Assembly: GCA_002730235.1 (NCBI GenBank)
Contig: PBZS01000065.1
Span: forward strand, 1-41,934
Length of the DNA: 41,934 nt
Origin: Gammaproteobacteria bacterium
GTDB taxonomy: Bacteria; Pseudomonadota; Gammaproteobacteria; Pseudomonadales; Litorivicinaceae
Direction of reading: 5' to 3'
Positions 17,587-25,878 of this stretch are shown here, in pieces (positions within the stretch are counted from its first letter, which is position 1; every line of letters begins with the position of its first letter). The notes beneath the pieces were generated by a model. The model had not been told where the DNA came from. It saw only the letters and a list, made by a program, of their open reading frames with translations, and did not search any database. A program made the position numbers and the translations under genes.

Positions 17587-18429
17587 TTAGGTGTCTAGGA
17601 TATTACGCCCAATACCGATTGCGCCAGTTTCCAGATTTGATTCGATAAATTCTTGGAGCTCAGCATAGTCTACATGCTCATTGGGAAAACGATGCCATTT
17701 TTCGCCGCCCCCCACCAATATAGACTGCGTTTGTTTCGCTAACGAAACTGCTCGCTCACATAGCTCCCGATCAGGCTCCAGACCCAGCCAATAAAGGATC
17801 AGTGCAAGCGTATTCGATGGATCGTGAAAAAGATTTTCAAAACTTATTCGTAGCGAATTAGTGCCTCCTTTAGCGATGTCAGCGAATGACGAATACTGAG
17901 CAAGCGTTTCGTCCCTAGTATTGTCATACAAATCCTGAGGGCCGCTATACGCGGACCTAAATCTTCTGTCGCAGTTGAACTTCATAAACCACGAAACCAT
18001 CGCCTGATCTTTCCGATCTCTATATGTATGCAAAACCCTCACTCCCCTCCACGAGAAGGAACGGAGAGACATGTGAGATCTCGGCAAGTCTTTAATCCCC
18101 AAGGCCCCGATTCTGTAATCAGGTTGTTTGCGCGATAAAACAAACGTATATCCGCTGTGCCAGCTATTCGGAAAAAACGAGTCAACGATGGCATGGTCGA
18201 CTTCTACCACCGGACCGTTATCATATTTCTCGCTCCACAAAGCGGCGTAATAGGCTAATAAAAACCTGACATAATGCGTTCCCGTCTTCGTGGTTGTAGC
18301 CAAAATCACGATGTCTTTTTTTTGTAAGTTAGAAACACAAAGCCTGAGGGAAAATAAGATCCTTGCGACTAGGTCGTTGTCCACTAGGGGCCTTATGATT
18401 GCTACTCGAGCCCTCTGAAAAATACTCAC
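17587..18429 (-). CDS. PAPS-dependent sulfotransferase 1
   Basis: A sulfotransferase-family protein. The 5'-phosphosulfate loop is A-T-T-T-K-T-G-T-H-Y (about res 44-53) and the 3'-phosphate site is V-L-H-T-Y-R-D-R-K-D-Q-A-M-V-S-W (132-147). These bind 3'-phosphoadenosine-5'-phosphosulfate. I place the start at GTG 18429, five bases after AGAAGGG and three bases past the stop of the next upstream gene. A longer ATG start (18492) would overlap that gene by 61 bases with no ribosome site. Unlike its neighbour it lacks a clear C-terminal 'G..G.W...F' PAPS loop. It probably sulfates a sugar of the repeat unit; the acceptor is unknown. Confidence 0.82.
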   Translation of the reverse strand: MSIFQRARVAIIRPLVDNDLVARILFSLRLCVSNLQKKDIVILATTTKTGTHYVRFLLAYYAALWSEKYDNGPVVEVDHAIVDSFFPNSWHSGYTFVLSRKQPDYRIGALGIKDLPRSHMSLRSFSWRGVRVLHTYRDRKDQAMVSWFMKFNCDRRFRSAYSGPQDLYDNTRDETLAQYSSFADIAKGGTNSLRISFENLFHDPSNTLALILYWLGLEPDRELCERAVSLAKQTQSILVGGGEKWHRFPNEHVDYAELQEFIESNLETGAIGIGRNILDT

Positions 18430-18431
18430 TA

Positions 18432-19361
18432 TTACCCTTCTAATATCATTGCTTCGATATCGATCCCGCGAGCCAAGAATTTGTCTTTCCAAAATAAAAA
18501 TTGACGGTCAGTGTAATGTTCTCGCCACTGCCCAACCTGACCGCTGGAAATAAAGCTGCCCCTAAGGCCGAGCGCCTCTGGATTGACCTTGCCACCAAGA
18601 TTTTCCGCTTGTTTAACGTTTTTGATAGTCGACGCAGCCACTGCTTCCTCGAGCGCTGGCCCATCGACTTCACACCCCAACCATTCAACAATTGAGCGCA
18701 ACCAAAAGTGTGGCTCGAAAATTAGGCTCTCGTAAGCGATCCTTAAAACAGAATACCGGCCATCTGACGATGCACGGGTGTAGCTCTCATACATCTGACA
18801 ATAGTTTTCAAATTTCAGTTCAAGAACTTCTTCCGGAGACTCGCACCGATCTGGCAGGTCCGGCCTTTTTTTGTGTTTGTAGTTATACAAGGACACTGAG
18901 TAATCCAGAGGATTTCTGTATAAATGAAGCACTTTATGGTGACGCCAATACACCTTTTGAAAAAGCGAATGAGACCGCGTTATCTCGTCGAGACGAAGGT
19001 AAGCGATATCCCCGTTGGGCGGCTTTGGAGGCGAAGCAATCATTGGGCCAAATGGAAGCTTATGGTACGACATATAATTGAGATGCCAATTATTTGGCAA
19101 CATTATGTTCATTTCCGATGGACCGATCGGCAGCTTCCTGCTCGCGAGGGCGGCCACGTAATTAGTCAACAATAACATAGCATAGTGCGTTCCTGACCGT
19201 GCGATAGTCGCTATGATCATCATTTTATGTTGCTCTATCCCACGCTCACGCAAATGGCCCTTGTAAAATAACGCATAGCTGAAGCCGCGAGCCAGAAAAT
19301 CTAGCGACTTGCCTGGCGGGATTCTACGAGCAACATCTCTTATAGACTGATTGAGATTCAT
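18432..19361 (-). CDS. PAPS-dependent sulfotransferase 2
   Basis: A 309-residue sulfotransferase with all three family landmarks. These are the 5'-phosphosulfate loop I-A-T-I-A-R-S-G-T-H-Y (50-60), the 3'-phosphate site K-V-L-H-L-Y-R-N-P-L-D-Y-S-V-S-L-Y (143-159), and a C-terminal R-G-S-F-I-S-S-G-Q-V-G-Q-W-R-E-H-Y (267-283) like the R-K-G-x-x-G-D-W-K-x-x-F motif. It is a paralogue of the next gene, with shared T-H-Y after the loop and P-N-x-W-H before the acceptor region, but clearly diverged. Its ATG overlaps the TauE/SafE stop. The predicted role is sulfation of a polysaccharide precursor. Confidence 0.9.
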   Translation of the reverse strand: MNLNQSIRDVARRIPPGKSLDFLARGFSYALFYKGHLRERGIEQHKMMIIATIARSGTHYAMLLLTNYVAALASRKLPIGPSEMNIMLPNNWHLNYMSYHKLPFGPMIASPPKPPNGDIAYLRLDEITRSHSLFQKVYWRHHKVLHLYRNPLDYSVSLYNYKHKKRPDLPDRCESPEEVLELKFENYCQMYESYTRASSDGRYSVLRIAYESLIFEPHFWLRSIVEWLGCEVDGPALEEAVAASTIKNVKQAENLGGKVNPEALGLRGSFISSGQVGQWREHYTDRQFLFWKDKFLARGIDIEAMILEG

Positions 19362-20074
19362 AAGTCGTTATACTCAGTGAAAACCTTTGTCAGAATAATC
19401 ATGCCTACACCACCGACGAATAAGTTTGTAATATCACGATAGCGTTCTCCTGGTACTCGAGCAAACATGATTGATCCAGCAATATAAGAAAGTAGGGGAA
19501 CGATAAGATTCATCACCTCGAAGGCTCGAAACACCCTCGGCCCATCAACGAGTAACACCGTCGCCAGCTGAATTGATGCCATCAGCCCGTACGAGAAGGC
19601 AACCAAGCTCCTAGCCTCGTTTTTGTCAGAAGTCTTCACACCAGACCACCACAAAAGAAGCGCTCCACCCTGATTTGTAAAGCCATGAATTATGCCTATT
19701 ACGGGCATTGCAACTTTTTCGTCTTTCGCAAAGGAGTTCGTGAGCGCATCGCTGCGCGCAAAATGGAGAAGCGAACTGAATACCAAGGAAAGCCCAACTA
19801 AAAGAGTCAGAATATCGATCGATCTTTCCAAAGCGAACCACGTGCCAATAGCGATTGTAAAAGTCAATAAAATAATTCCGGCCGGCGTAACGCCCCTCAC
19901 TCCCGCGTGCAAAACCGTGGAGACGGAAACAGTTATCGAAATAGGTAAAAGAAGAATCAACACTTCAAAGAAGTCGTAGCCGAGCATCAGAAACACCGGA
20001 GTTCCAAATAAAAGTACCCCGACCCCAATGATCGATTGAACCACGGACAATAAGACTAGTATGAGGAGTTCCAA
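19358..20074 (-). CDS. TauE/SafE-family membrane permease
   Basis: A 238-residue membrane protein with seven or eight hydrophobic helices and the duplicated architecture of the TauE/SafE (DUF81) family. The repeats are marked by Q-S-I-I-G-V-G-V-L-L-F-G-T-P near the N-terminus and G-I-I-H-G-F-T-N-Q-G-G-A-L-L-L in the middle. Members export sulfite or sulfonates or import small anions. Being stop-start coupled to two sulfotransferases, it may move a sulfur oxyanion for the sulfation step, which is inference. The start is TTG 20074; it is slightly shorter than the usual 245-265 residues. Confidence 0.8.
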   Translation of the reverse strand: MELLILVLLSVVQSIIGVGVLLFGTPVFLMLGYDFFEVLILLLPISITVSVSTVLHAGVRGVTPAGIILLTFTIAIGTWFALERSIDILTLLVGLSLVFSSLLHFARSDALTNSFAKDEKVAMPVIGIIHGFTNQGGALLLWWSGVKTSDKNEARSLVAFSYGLMASIQLATVLLVDGPRVFRAFEVMNLIVPLLSYIAGSIMFARVPGERYRDITNLFVGGVGMIILTKVFTEYNDL

Positions 20075-20147
20075 ATCTTCGCGCTCGCCTCAAATTCTGA
20101 TGGGGTTAATCCTGACAGCTTAAGGTTTTATATTTAATTCAATTGCG

Positions 20148-21068
20148 CTACCAACCTTCTCGAGTCAGTAAAGGGCGACCAGAATAAGATGACTGATCAA
20201 AATTAATCACGGGACTGTCTTTATTAACGTGCCGAAACACGCATAGTCCTCGGCCACCCAACTCGAGCGTTAAGGCAGCGTCGGGATCTTTACGAGCTAC
20301 GGACCACGCACTGTGCATGCCCTCAGACCAAAAAATATCATCGAAGAGAATGGCCCCGCCCTCCGAAAGCAAGCCCTTTATGCGGTTTGCGTAATAGAGT
20401 GTAGCTTTCTCCTCATGTTGACCATCGATGAATGCAAGATCGAAACGCTCTCTGGACTCGTCGAGCTCTGAAAGCGCGTCATCAAACAGACTATTTTCAA
20501 CATGGTATGCGCTGGAGAAGGATCCAAGGTTTTTCCTAGCAATCTCGCTGAGCTTTTGACTGCCTTCAATCGAATATAAAAAAGGCCTTTGCCGGGCACT
20601 CAAAAAGTAGCATCCGGATAATCCTGTGTTAGTCCCTAATTCCAAAATTCTGTTAGATCTGAGCGCCTCAGCCACCTTCCTAAGTTGAATTCCGCCGAAT
20701 GCACCAGTTCCCGTTCGTGCGAATCCAGCGTTCGTGCTTTTTACCGCCGCACCTGGTACTACTTGCCCTCTGTCATCAAAAAGGCTCGTTCCGCTATGGG
20801 GGGAGCCAAACGTTTCCACTGTATCTTCTCGATATCCAGTGGAGACAGCTTCTCGTATTGCCTCAACTTTTTCGACCACAATTCGATCTTGATTAGTAAA
20901 GAGAGGTGTATACGAAAATAGTGCTACTTCGACTAAATTTGCCGGCAGTTTCTCTTTTACATCCCGTACATACCTACCCTTGCTAAGCGCAGTGCGAAGA
21001 AATTGGATGGCCCTATGCCGGACTTTGCGAAAATTATTAATTAGTCTCAATATATTTTTCAATCTCAC
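20148..21068 (-). CDS. Class I SAM-dependent O-methyltransferase-like protein
   Basis: A 306-residue methyltransferase. Motif I is R-I-L-E-L-G-T-N-T-G-L-S-G, followed by a second strand with S-I-E-G, then F-D-L-A-F-I-D-G-Q-H-E-E and G-G-A-I-L-F-D-D-I-F-W-S. The D-G-x-H and D-D-I pairs are typical of metal-dependent O-methyltransferases (Methyltransf_24/OMT-3-like). The N-terminal 80 residues are basic and of unknown function. The GTG at 21068 overlaps the DUF4910 gene by 32 bases. Context suggests methylation of the nonulosonic-type sugar or its acyl side chain. Confidence 0.8.
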   Translation of the reverse strand: MRLKNILRLINNFRKVRHRAIQFLRTALSKGRYVRDVKEKLPANLVEVALFSYTPLFTNQDRIVVEKVEAIREAVSTGYREDTVETFGSPHSGTSLFDDRGQVVPGAAVKSTNAGFARTGTGAFGGIQLRKVAEALRSNRILELGTNTGLSGCYFLSARQRPFLYSIEGSQKLSEIARKNLGSFSSAYHVENSLFDDALSELDESRERFDLAFIDGQHEEKATLYYANRIKGLLSEGGAILFDDIFWSEGMHSAWSVARKDPDAALTLELGGRGLCVFRHVNKDSPVINFDQSSYSGRPLLTREGW

Positions 21069-22392
21069 GTGGTTTTGAAGATATCAGATTTTTTGATTCC
21101 CATGCTGCGATCAGTTCGTTTAGCTCAACGAAATCACACTCGAGATCCAAACAAATTTCGCTCAACAGCTTATCATTTTTGATTTGCCAAACTAGCTTTT
21201 CTTGGAGATTGTATTTTTCCCGGTGTTCTGAGGGATTGAAGAAAAGACCGTGCCTGCTGAGCATTGGAATTCCTATAAAATTACGTTTTACGTAGAGGTC
21301 GTTTTCTAAAACATATATAAATCGCTGTATATATTTTATCGCTTCCCTCAATGCGCCAAGATCCGAATTTTCAATGGTGTCCTCAGACGTATGATACCTT
21401 CGGTACGGGTGATCCGCATTTTCTCTACCAGAAGCTCGAGTAATGCTCGCCGAGGGCACATCAATCCCAGGAGCGCCAAATACCTTCTCGTCGTTTCGAA
21501 TGACGCCCAAAAATTCTGTGAACCTGGCACTCGGTATAACCCCTTCTGCAGCCGCTTTTAGCGCTCGCGTTACGTAACTCTCGGGGTGCTCGCTCATTTG
21601 AATATGCAACGGAGTGCCAAGCGCCAGCATCTCAGTGAATATTGCCATATGCATATTTTCAAAGCGCTTAGAGTCAGAACAATAAGCGTGGGACCCAATG
21701 GTTTCGGGCATGAAGAGAAACTTGTAGGTGTAGCTAGGTTTTGGATAAAATTCCCTCAGCCAGCCGCATAGATAAAAATTCACAAGCACCCCAACCAACC
21801 CATCATTGAACTGAGCTGGGTGACACATATGGGATAAGAAAGTTACCTCTTGGGTTTGAGCACCAGGGATTATTATCTCAGCTACCTTCAACGATCCCGG
21901 ATAGTGCCTCGTCTTAAGCTCAACTGCGTATTTTTTTTCGTCCTCCAGAGAGTTCCATTCATCCTGCGTAAGAGAAATTCTCCAAGAGTCATCGTAATAC
22001 ACATACTGATGCTTGATGGAAGTTGGAAGATTATTCGCCACGCTGCAATGCATTTTAAGCTCAAGACCAGTCAGCTCACCGCTAAAAGCGTTAGAGTGGG
22101 ACGCAACACGGAGCGGATGATCGAGACATACAATCACCTCGGACGTTTCGCAATCCAGCACCTCGAGACTATCGCATACCCAGCTCTCAGGTACTCGCCA
22201 GTCAAGAATCTCTGCCCCCGTAGGAAACTCTAACAAGTCACAATTCGTATGAGCCTTAAGCTGTTGAAAAGCTTCATCTATGCCTTTGCCAGTAATACTC
22301 TTGTGTAACCCAAAAATATTTCGAGCGAAATTGACGGCCTCCAAAAAGCGGCCTTCGTGAATATCTAAAGCCTCAGATTTGACTGAAGTCAT
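21037..22392 (-). CDS. DUF4910/DUF2172 aminopeptidase-like protein
   Basis: A 451-residue cytosolic protein matching the DUF4910-type family: an M28-like zinc aminopeptidase fold with an inserted DUF2172-type domain and a C-terminal winged helix. Metal-site motifs visible are S-H-M-C-H-P (187-192), N-D (196-197), M-P-E-T-I-G-S (228-234) and R-Y-H-T-S-E-D-T (332-339). The C-terminal 60 residues form the helix-turn-helix-like tail. Members occur in sialic/legionaminic/pseudaminic-type clusters and other polysaccharide loci with no settled reaction; removal or transfer of an amide-linked group has been the usual guess. The ATG overlaps the stop of the VOC gene. Confidence 0.82.
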   Translation of the reverse strand: MTSVKSEALDIHEGRFLEAVNFARNIFGLHKSITGKGIDEAFQQLKAHTNCDLLEFPTGAEILDWRVPESWVCDSLEVLDCETSEVIVCLDHPLRVASHSNAFSGELTGLELKMHCSVANNLPTSIKHQYVYYDDSWRISLTQDEWNSLEDEKKYAVELKTRHYPGSLKVAEIIIPGAQTQEVTFLSHMCHPAQFNDGLVGVLVNFYLCGWLREFYPKPSYTYKFLFMPETIGSHAYCSDSKRFENMHMAIFTEMLALGTPLHIQMSEHPESYVTRALKAAAEGVIPSARFTEFLGVIRNDEKVFGAPGIDVPSASITRASGRENADHPYRRYHTSEDTIENSDLGALREAIKYIQRFIYVLENDLYVKRNFIGIPMLSRHGLFFNPSEHREKYNLQEKLVWQIKNDKLLSEICLDLECDFVELNELIAAWESKNLISSKPREIEKYIETN

Positions 22393-22784
22393 ACTTCCTC
22401 CAAGAATTCCGTCAGCTGACCCGCTAAATATGCAAAGAATGTTCGACCGCCACCAAATAGCTCGACAGGAGCTGGCATTGATGGACGAACAACTTTCTTC
22501 TCAAAACGCGCCAACGTTTCCTCATATTTCTTTGTCTGGTAGCAAATATGGTTAATTATCAAGCGCCGTTTTTGAGAATTAAAAGCGGGGGAATCTTTTC
22601 CAACCGGAACAATCAGCTCTAAATCAGGGTCTCCTGATTCAGGACTCCTTAACATCACGATGTTCACTTTCTGATTTCTTACGAAAATCGGACCAACTTT
22701 CACTGAGTACCCGAAATTGTCGCAATAGAACTTAGCGCTACGATCCAGCGATTGAACAACATAACCAATATGATTTATTTTCAT
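22389..22784 (-). CDS. VOC (glyoxalase/bleomycin-resistance fold) protein
   Basis: A 131-residue vicinal-oxygen-chelate protein with the two beta-alpha-beta-beta-beta halves. The first begins I-N-H-I-G-Y-V-V-Q-S-L-D-R-S-A-K-F-Y and the second I-I-N-H-I-C-Y-Q-T. Metal-ligand candidates are the two histidines at the start of each half and glutamates in D-L-E-L-I and T-E-F-L-E. The reaction is unknown; similar stand-alone VOC genes are found in acyl-CoA epimerase and sugar-modification clusters. ATGA overlaps on both sides show tight coupling to the PglD-like and DUF4910 genes. Confidence 0.8.
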   Translation of the reverse strand: MKINHIGYVVQSLDRSAKFYCDNFGYSVKVGPIFVRNQKVNIVMLRSPESGDPDLELIVPVGKDSPAFNSQKRRLIINHICYQTKKYEETLARFEKKVVRPSMPAPVELFGGGRTFFAYLAGQLTEFLEEV

Positions 22785-23470
22785 GGATGAAGAAATTTAA
22801 GTCTTCTTTCAGCTTTCTGTACGCTCTCCGGCAGCGGCACCACAGCAACTTCAGACCTCGCCGAAACTATCGAATCGCTCTTTGGAGATTTGCTTACCAC
22901 GGTGCCCGCATTTATAAAAACGTGATGATGAATGTCTCGAGTCACCGAACAATTCGCGGAAAAAAAAGAGCTTTTACTGACGTTTACAGAGCCTTTGAAT
23001 ACACAACCGGCCGACACAAATGTCGACTTCGCTAAATTTACCTCCCGGCTACACACCGAATTAAAAAGGATAATACTAAAGTCACCCACAACGGCATCAC
23101 TATCGACAACAACCCCGGGCGCAATGTAGACACCCTGACCCACCCGCGCCGTAGAAGAAACTGCAGCTTGAGGGTCAAGCACGCTTGCGCTTTTTAATCC
23201 AACCTCTTTTAAAAACGTTTCGATTTTGTTTAATCGACCGAAGATGTCATATGGTTTGAAAAAAGCAAAGATGATCTCATCCTTTGGGTCACGGACGTTA
23301 ACTAACCTGTCCGGCGAAATCACGTCGCAGTTATAGAATTCGGATCCAACGACACTTTTGTCATCATCAACGAAAATAACTTCTGTATATTTGGTCTCGC
23401 CCCGTTTGACCGAGTCAAAGATTGACTTACCAATCCCGCTACAACCGTATATGTATAGCTTGTTTCTCAT
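22781..23470 (-). CDS. PglD/NeuD-like sugar acyltransferase (left-handed beta-helix)
   Basis: A 229-residue protein. It has an N-terminal Rossmann-like PglD domain (L-Y-I-Y-G-C-S-G-I-G-K-S-I-F-D) and a C-terminal hexapeptide beta-helix (A-A-V-S-S-T-A-R-V-G-Q-G-V-Y-I-A-P-G). PglD/NeuD proteins acetylate a sugar amine or the O-position of nonulosonic acids. The repeats are less regular than usual and the catalytic histidine normally found after the first coils is not obvious. The active site may therefore be modified or use another acyl donor. It overlaps the end of the ANL gene by 32 bases. Confidence 0.78.
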   Translation of the reverse strand: MRNKLYIYGCSGIGKSIFDSVKRGETKYTEVIFVDDDKSVVGSEFYNCDVISPDRLVNVRDPKDEIIFAFFKPYDIFGRLNKIETFLKEVGLKSASVLDPQAAVSSTARVGQGVYIAPGVVVDSDAVVGDFSIILFNSVCSREVNLAKSTFVSAGCVFKGSVNVSKSSFFSANCSVTRDIHHHVFINAGTVVSKSPKSDSIVSARSEVAVVPLPESVQKAERRLKFLHP

Positions 23471-24899
23471 ACGCTGCTTTATTCAAAATCTGATTGATGC
23501 GCCAAATTTCTGGCTTGCCATTTTCAACACGCGGTATATCTCCCTCTAGGACAAATATCCTGAAGGGAACGCGCCCTAAAAGGTTGCTAAAAACCGACTT
23601 TTCCACCCCACTATACTCCAAAGCAGCGACCACCTCTGCTTGTTTTTGAACACTACGATATTGATTGCTATATATGCCGATTAGTAAGCGTTCGCGTTTA
23701 CCTTCATCTGCGCATATAAAACAGGCCTCAATCCCTAAAACGGACTCCAAAGCCAATTGAATTGGCGTCATCGCTACTCTGCGGCCCCCAATTTTAACAA
23801 AATTTTTGTTACGGCCTAGGATAAATAACTGGCCGTCAACAAATGAACCAATATCACCGGTACCGTAGTAAGGTACGCCTTCCCAGACACGTTTATCCAT
23901 AAACTCCGAGGCGTTCTCGCAGATTGAAGGTGAATCCAGATATATTTCTCCTTCTCCGTCGGAATTTGGTTCGTTAACTCGAACACCAATTCCAGGGAGC
24001 GGTGGGCCAACACATCCACGCTTTGCAGTTTCGAGTGTTGGTTTATACTGTGCAATTCTCCCAGAAAATTCAGTTTGGCCGTACATTATCCAGACTGCGA
24101 TATTCGGTCCTAGTTCTAATAATTCCTTTAGATCACGATCTTTTAAACGCCCCCCGGCCTGGGTCAGCATTCTTATATGAGAGTTTTTTAATTTCGCGAT
24201 ACCCCATTTCGTCAAAAGTGAGTATGTGTAGGGAACCCCAGAGAAAATTGTGATTTTCCTGCTAATAATCTCTGCAAATAGCAGTGAAGGCCGAGAAATG
24301 CTCGCGCAAGGAATGGCGAGTACGCCCCCCGAGATTAGCCAGGTAAGAACAATGGATAGTCCGTAAACGTAATTAATAGGCATGTAAAACAACTGCCTGT
24401 CATTGCTTTTTACATTAAGCGCTGCTGCCACTGCCTGCGCTTGAAATCGAACAGATTTTTCCCCGATCTCAACCGCTTTCGGAACACCGCTGCTGCCGCT
24501 GGTATTGAGTGTTAGTTTAAACTCAGACCGGCAGCGGTCTAGCTCCGGAGGCCTCGTTGTTGCACCTTGCACGTGCTCCTTCCTGGCGTTACTGTGGATT
24601 AAGGAGCGGAGTCTTGCATCGATTACATCATCAAAATCCGAATCTTTCTCTTTAGACTCGGGTCTGTGCGGCAAAATTGCCACAGAGGCCCCAAGCTCCC
24701 AACCCAAAAGAAAGCCATAAAGCGCCTTTGTTCCATCTTCAGCGTAAACTATCACCTCAGTAACTCCAGCAAAACAAGGAGCTTGAGAGTCAGCCACAAG
24801 ACTGCTCACTAAAGACCTCCAGCTAATTGCTCTCCCTGACGCGAACTCTAGTGCAGGAGACTCTGAATCTGCGCTACCCAACCATGAAGACAATCTCAT
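23439..24899 (-). CDS. ANL-superfamily acyl-activating enzyme (AMP-dependent ligase)
   Basis: A 486-residue adenylate-forming enzyme, a bit shorter than a typical acyl-CoA synthetase. Motifs in order are the P-loop T-S-G-S-S-G-V-P-K (133-141), Y-G-Q-T-E (273-277), Y-G-T-G-D (345-349), hinge L-G-R-N-K-N-F-V-K (361-369) and the catalytic lysine K462 in N-G-K-P-E. The core is complete, so it should activate a carboxylic acid as acyl-AMP and pass it to a thiol. The acyl carrier protein is encoded six bases upstream in the same operon, making acyl-ACP the likely product. The acid is unknown. Confidence 0.88.
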   Translation of the reverse strand: MRLSSWLGSADSESPALEFASGRAISWRSLVSSLVADSQAPCFAGVTEVIVYAEDGTKALYGFLLGWELGASVAILPHRPESKEKDSDFDDVIDARLRSLIHSNARKEHVQGATTRPPELDRCRSEFKLTLNTSGSSGVPKAVEIGEKSVRFQAQAVAAALNVKSNDRQLFYMPINYVYGLSIVLTWLISGGVLAIPCASISRPSLLFAEIISRKITIFSGVPYTYSLLTKWGIAKLKNSHIRMLTQAGGRLKDRDLKELLELGPNIAVWIMYGQTEFSGRIAQYKPTLETAKRGCVGPPLPGIGVRVNEPNSDGEGEIYLDSPSICENASEFMDKRVWEGVPYYGTGDIGSFVDGQLFILGRNKNFVKIGGRRVAMTPIQLALESVLGIEACFICADEGKRERLLIGIYSNQYRSVQKQAEVVAALEYSGVEKSVFSNLLGRVPFRIFVLEGDIPRVENGKPEIWRINQILNKAAYEKQAIHIRL

Positions 24900-24904
24900 G
24901 ATAG

Positions 24905-25132
24905 TCAGGTTTCGAAATACCGAAGAATTTTTTCAGCCGTATCTGTTGCTTCCATATCTTCGATCGATAGTTCGATATCATACTCCTCTTCCAAAGCCGT
25001 CATGATTTCCAGATGAACTAAAGAATCCCATCCGTCGGTTTCTCCGAGCCCAAACGAACTTGGATCCTGCGCAATTTCAGCGGAGTCCACTTTTATAATC
25101 TCGCTAATTATGTCGATTATCGTTTCGTTCAA
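24905..25132 (-). CDS. Acyl carrier protein
   Basis: A 75-residue acidic carrier protein with the phosphopantetheine site G-W-D-S-L (Ser37), preceded by a helix I-I-S-E-I-I and followed by acidic helices (E-E-E-Y-D-I-E-L-S, I-E-D-M-E). The TTG at 25132 is the best start: it lies seven bases after GAGGAG and four bases after the stop of the AAC(3)-like gene. A TTG five codons earlier would sit inside that ribosome site. It is too divergent and wrongly placed to be the fatty-acid-synthesis ACP, so it is a dedicated carrier for the ligase next to it. Confidence 0.9.
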   Translation of the reverse strand: MNETIIDIISEIIKVDSAEIAQDPSSFGLGETDGWDSLVHLEIMTALEEEYDIELSIEDMEATDTAEKILRYFET

Positions 25133-25136
25133 AATT

Positions 25137-25865
25137 TCACTCCTCAATTAACGCCATGCGATTTGCCGCCAAACGTGGTGCGGCGAAGTCCACAAATGCG
25201 GCTACGTTAAAAAGCCTGCATGGCCTGCTATTAAACGAAAGTTGCGTGTCGCACTGCGAAAAATATGCCTCACGAATTGGGTCTGGGATCATTTTTTTTA
25301 CATCTGATGTTCGGGCATAGAAATCGGTGAAAGACGCAAAGCTCTCTGACTCAGTGTGCACGACTCCTGAAAACCTTTGCAGCTTGCGATAGGGCACCCC
25401 TACCGTTTGCTCCACATAATGAACGAGAGAGAGGATATCAGTTCCCAATTGCAATATTTTCCCTCCAGACCGGTTGAGTTGACCGACGATAGATCCTTCA
25501 CCATAGGAACTATGGTCCCATTGCTCAATGAATTCCGAGGCGCTGTTGCCGATCAAGTAGTATGAGGTCATTCCATCTGGAACTCGTTCCACGCTTTTTT
25601 CTCGTGAAAACAGCGTCGTCAAGGCTCCAATTGACGACGAAGTTTTTTGCAAATGAAAGGCATCAGGAAATGTAAACGTAAAGCTTGGCGTTACCAGCAA
25701 GCCTTCTTCCCCGACCCTATGTCTAAACACGTCTACAAGACCGTGACCGCCACCCTCTAAGCGACCAAATATCCTCAGGTCCGCATGAATTAGGACGTGA
25801 TCTCCTTTAGAAATACCAAGATCCTCTAGCAATGTTGCAACATCTTTCAGCAGCGTTTTTTTCAT
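25137..25865 (-). CDS. AAC(3)-family N-acyltransferase
   Basis: A 242-residue protein of the aminoglycoside 3-N-acetyltransferase fold (antibiotic_NAT). Near the N-terminus is I-H-A-D-L-R-I-F-G-R-L-E-G-G-G, the family's 'vHsSl..lG.v.GG' motif, followed by L-L-V-T-P-S-F-T-F. In the middle G-K-I-L-Q-L-G-T-D-I-L-S-L-V-H-Y-V-E carries the conserved His and Glu. Members outside resistance acylate amino sugars. With an ACP and acyl-activating enzyme directly after it and a nonulosonic-acid pathway before it, the likely job is N-acylation of an amino-sugar intermediate from acyl-ACP. Resistance to an antibiotic is unlikely here. Confidence 0.85.
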   Translation of the reverse strand: MKKTLLKDVATLLEDLGISKGDHVLIHADLRIFGRLEGGGHGLVDVFRHRVGEEGLLVTPSFTFTFPDAFHLQKTSSSIGALTTLFSREKSVERVPDGMTSYYLIGNSASEFIEQWDHSSYGEGSIVGQLNRSGGKILQLGTDILSLVHYVEQTVGVPYRKLQRFSGVVHTESESFASFTDFYARTSDVKKMIPDPIREAYFSQCDTQLSFNSRPCRLFNVAAFVDFAAPRLAANRMALIEE

Positions 25866-25878
25866 TCGGAGAGCTCAA

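Noticed and set aside
25137-25865. Aminoglycoside resistance gene
   Set aside because: The AAC(3) fold is present, but the gene is embedded in a sugar-modification operon with an ACP and acyl ligase; a resistance role has no support.
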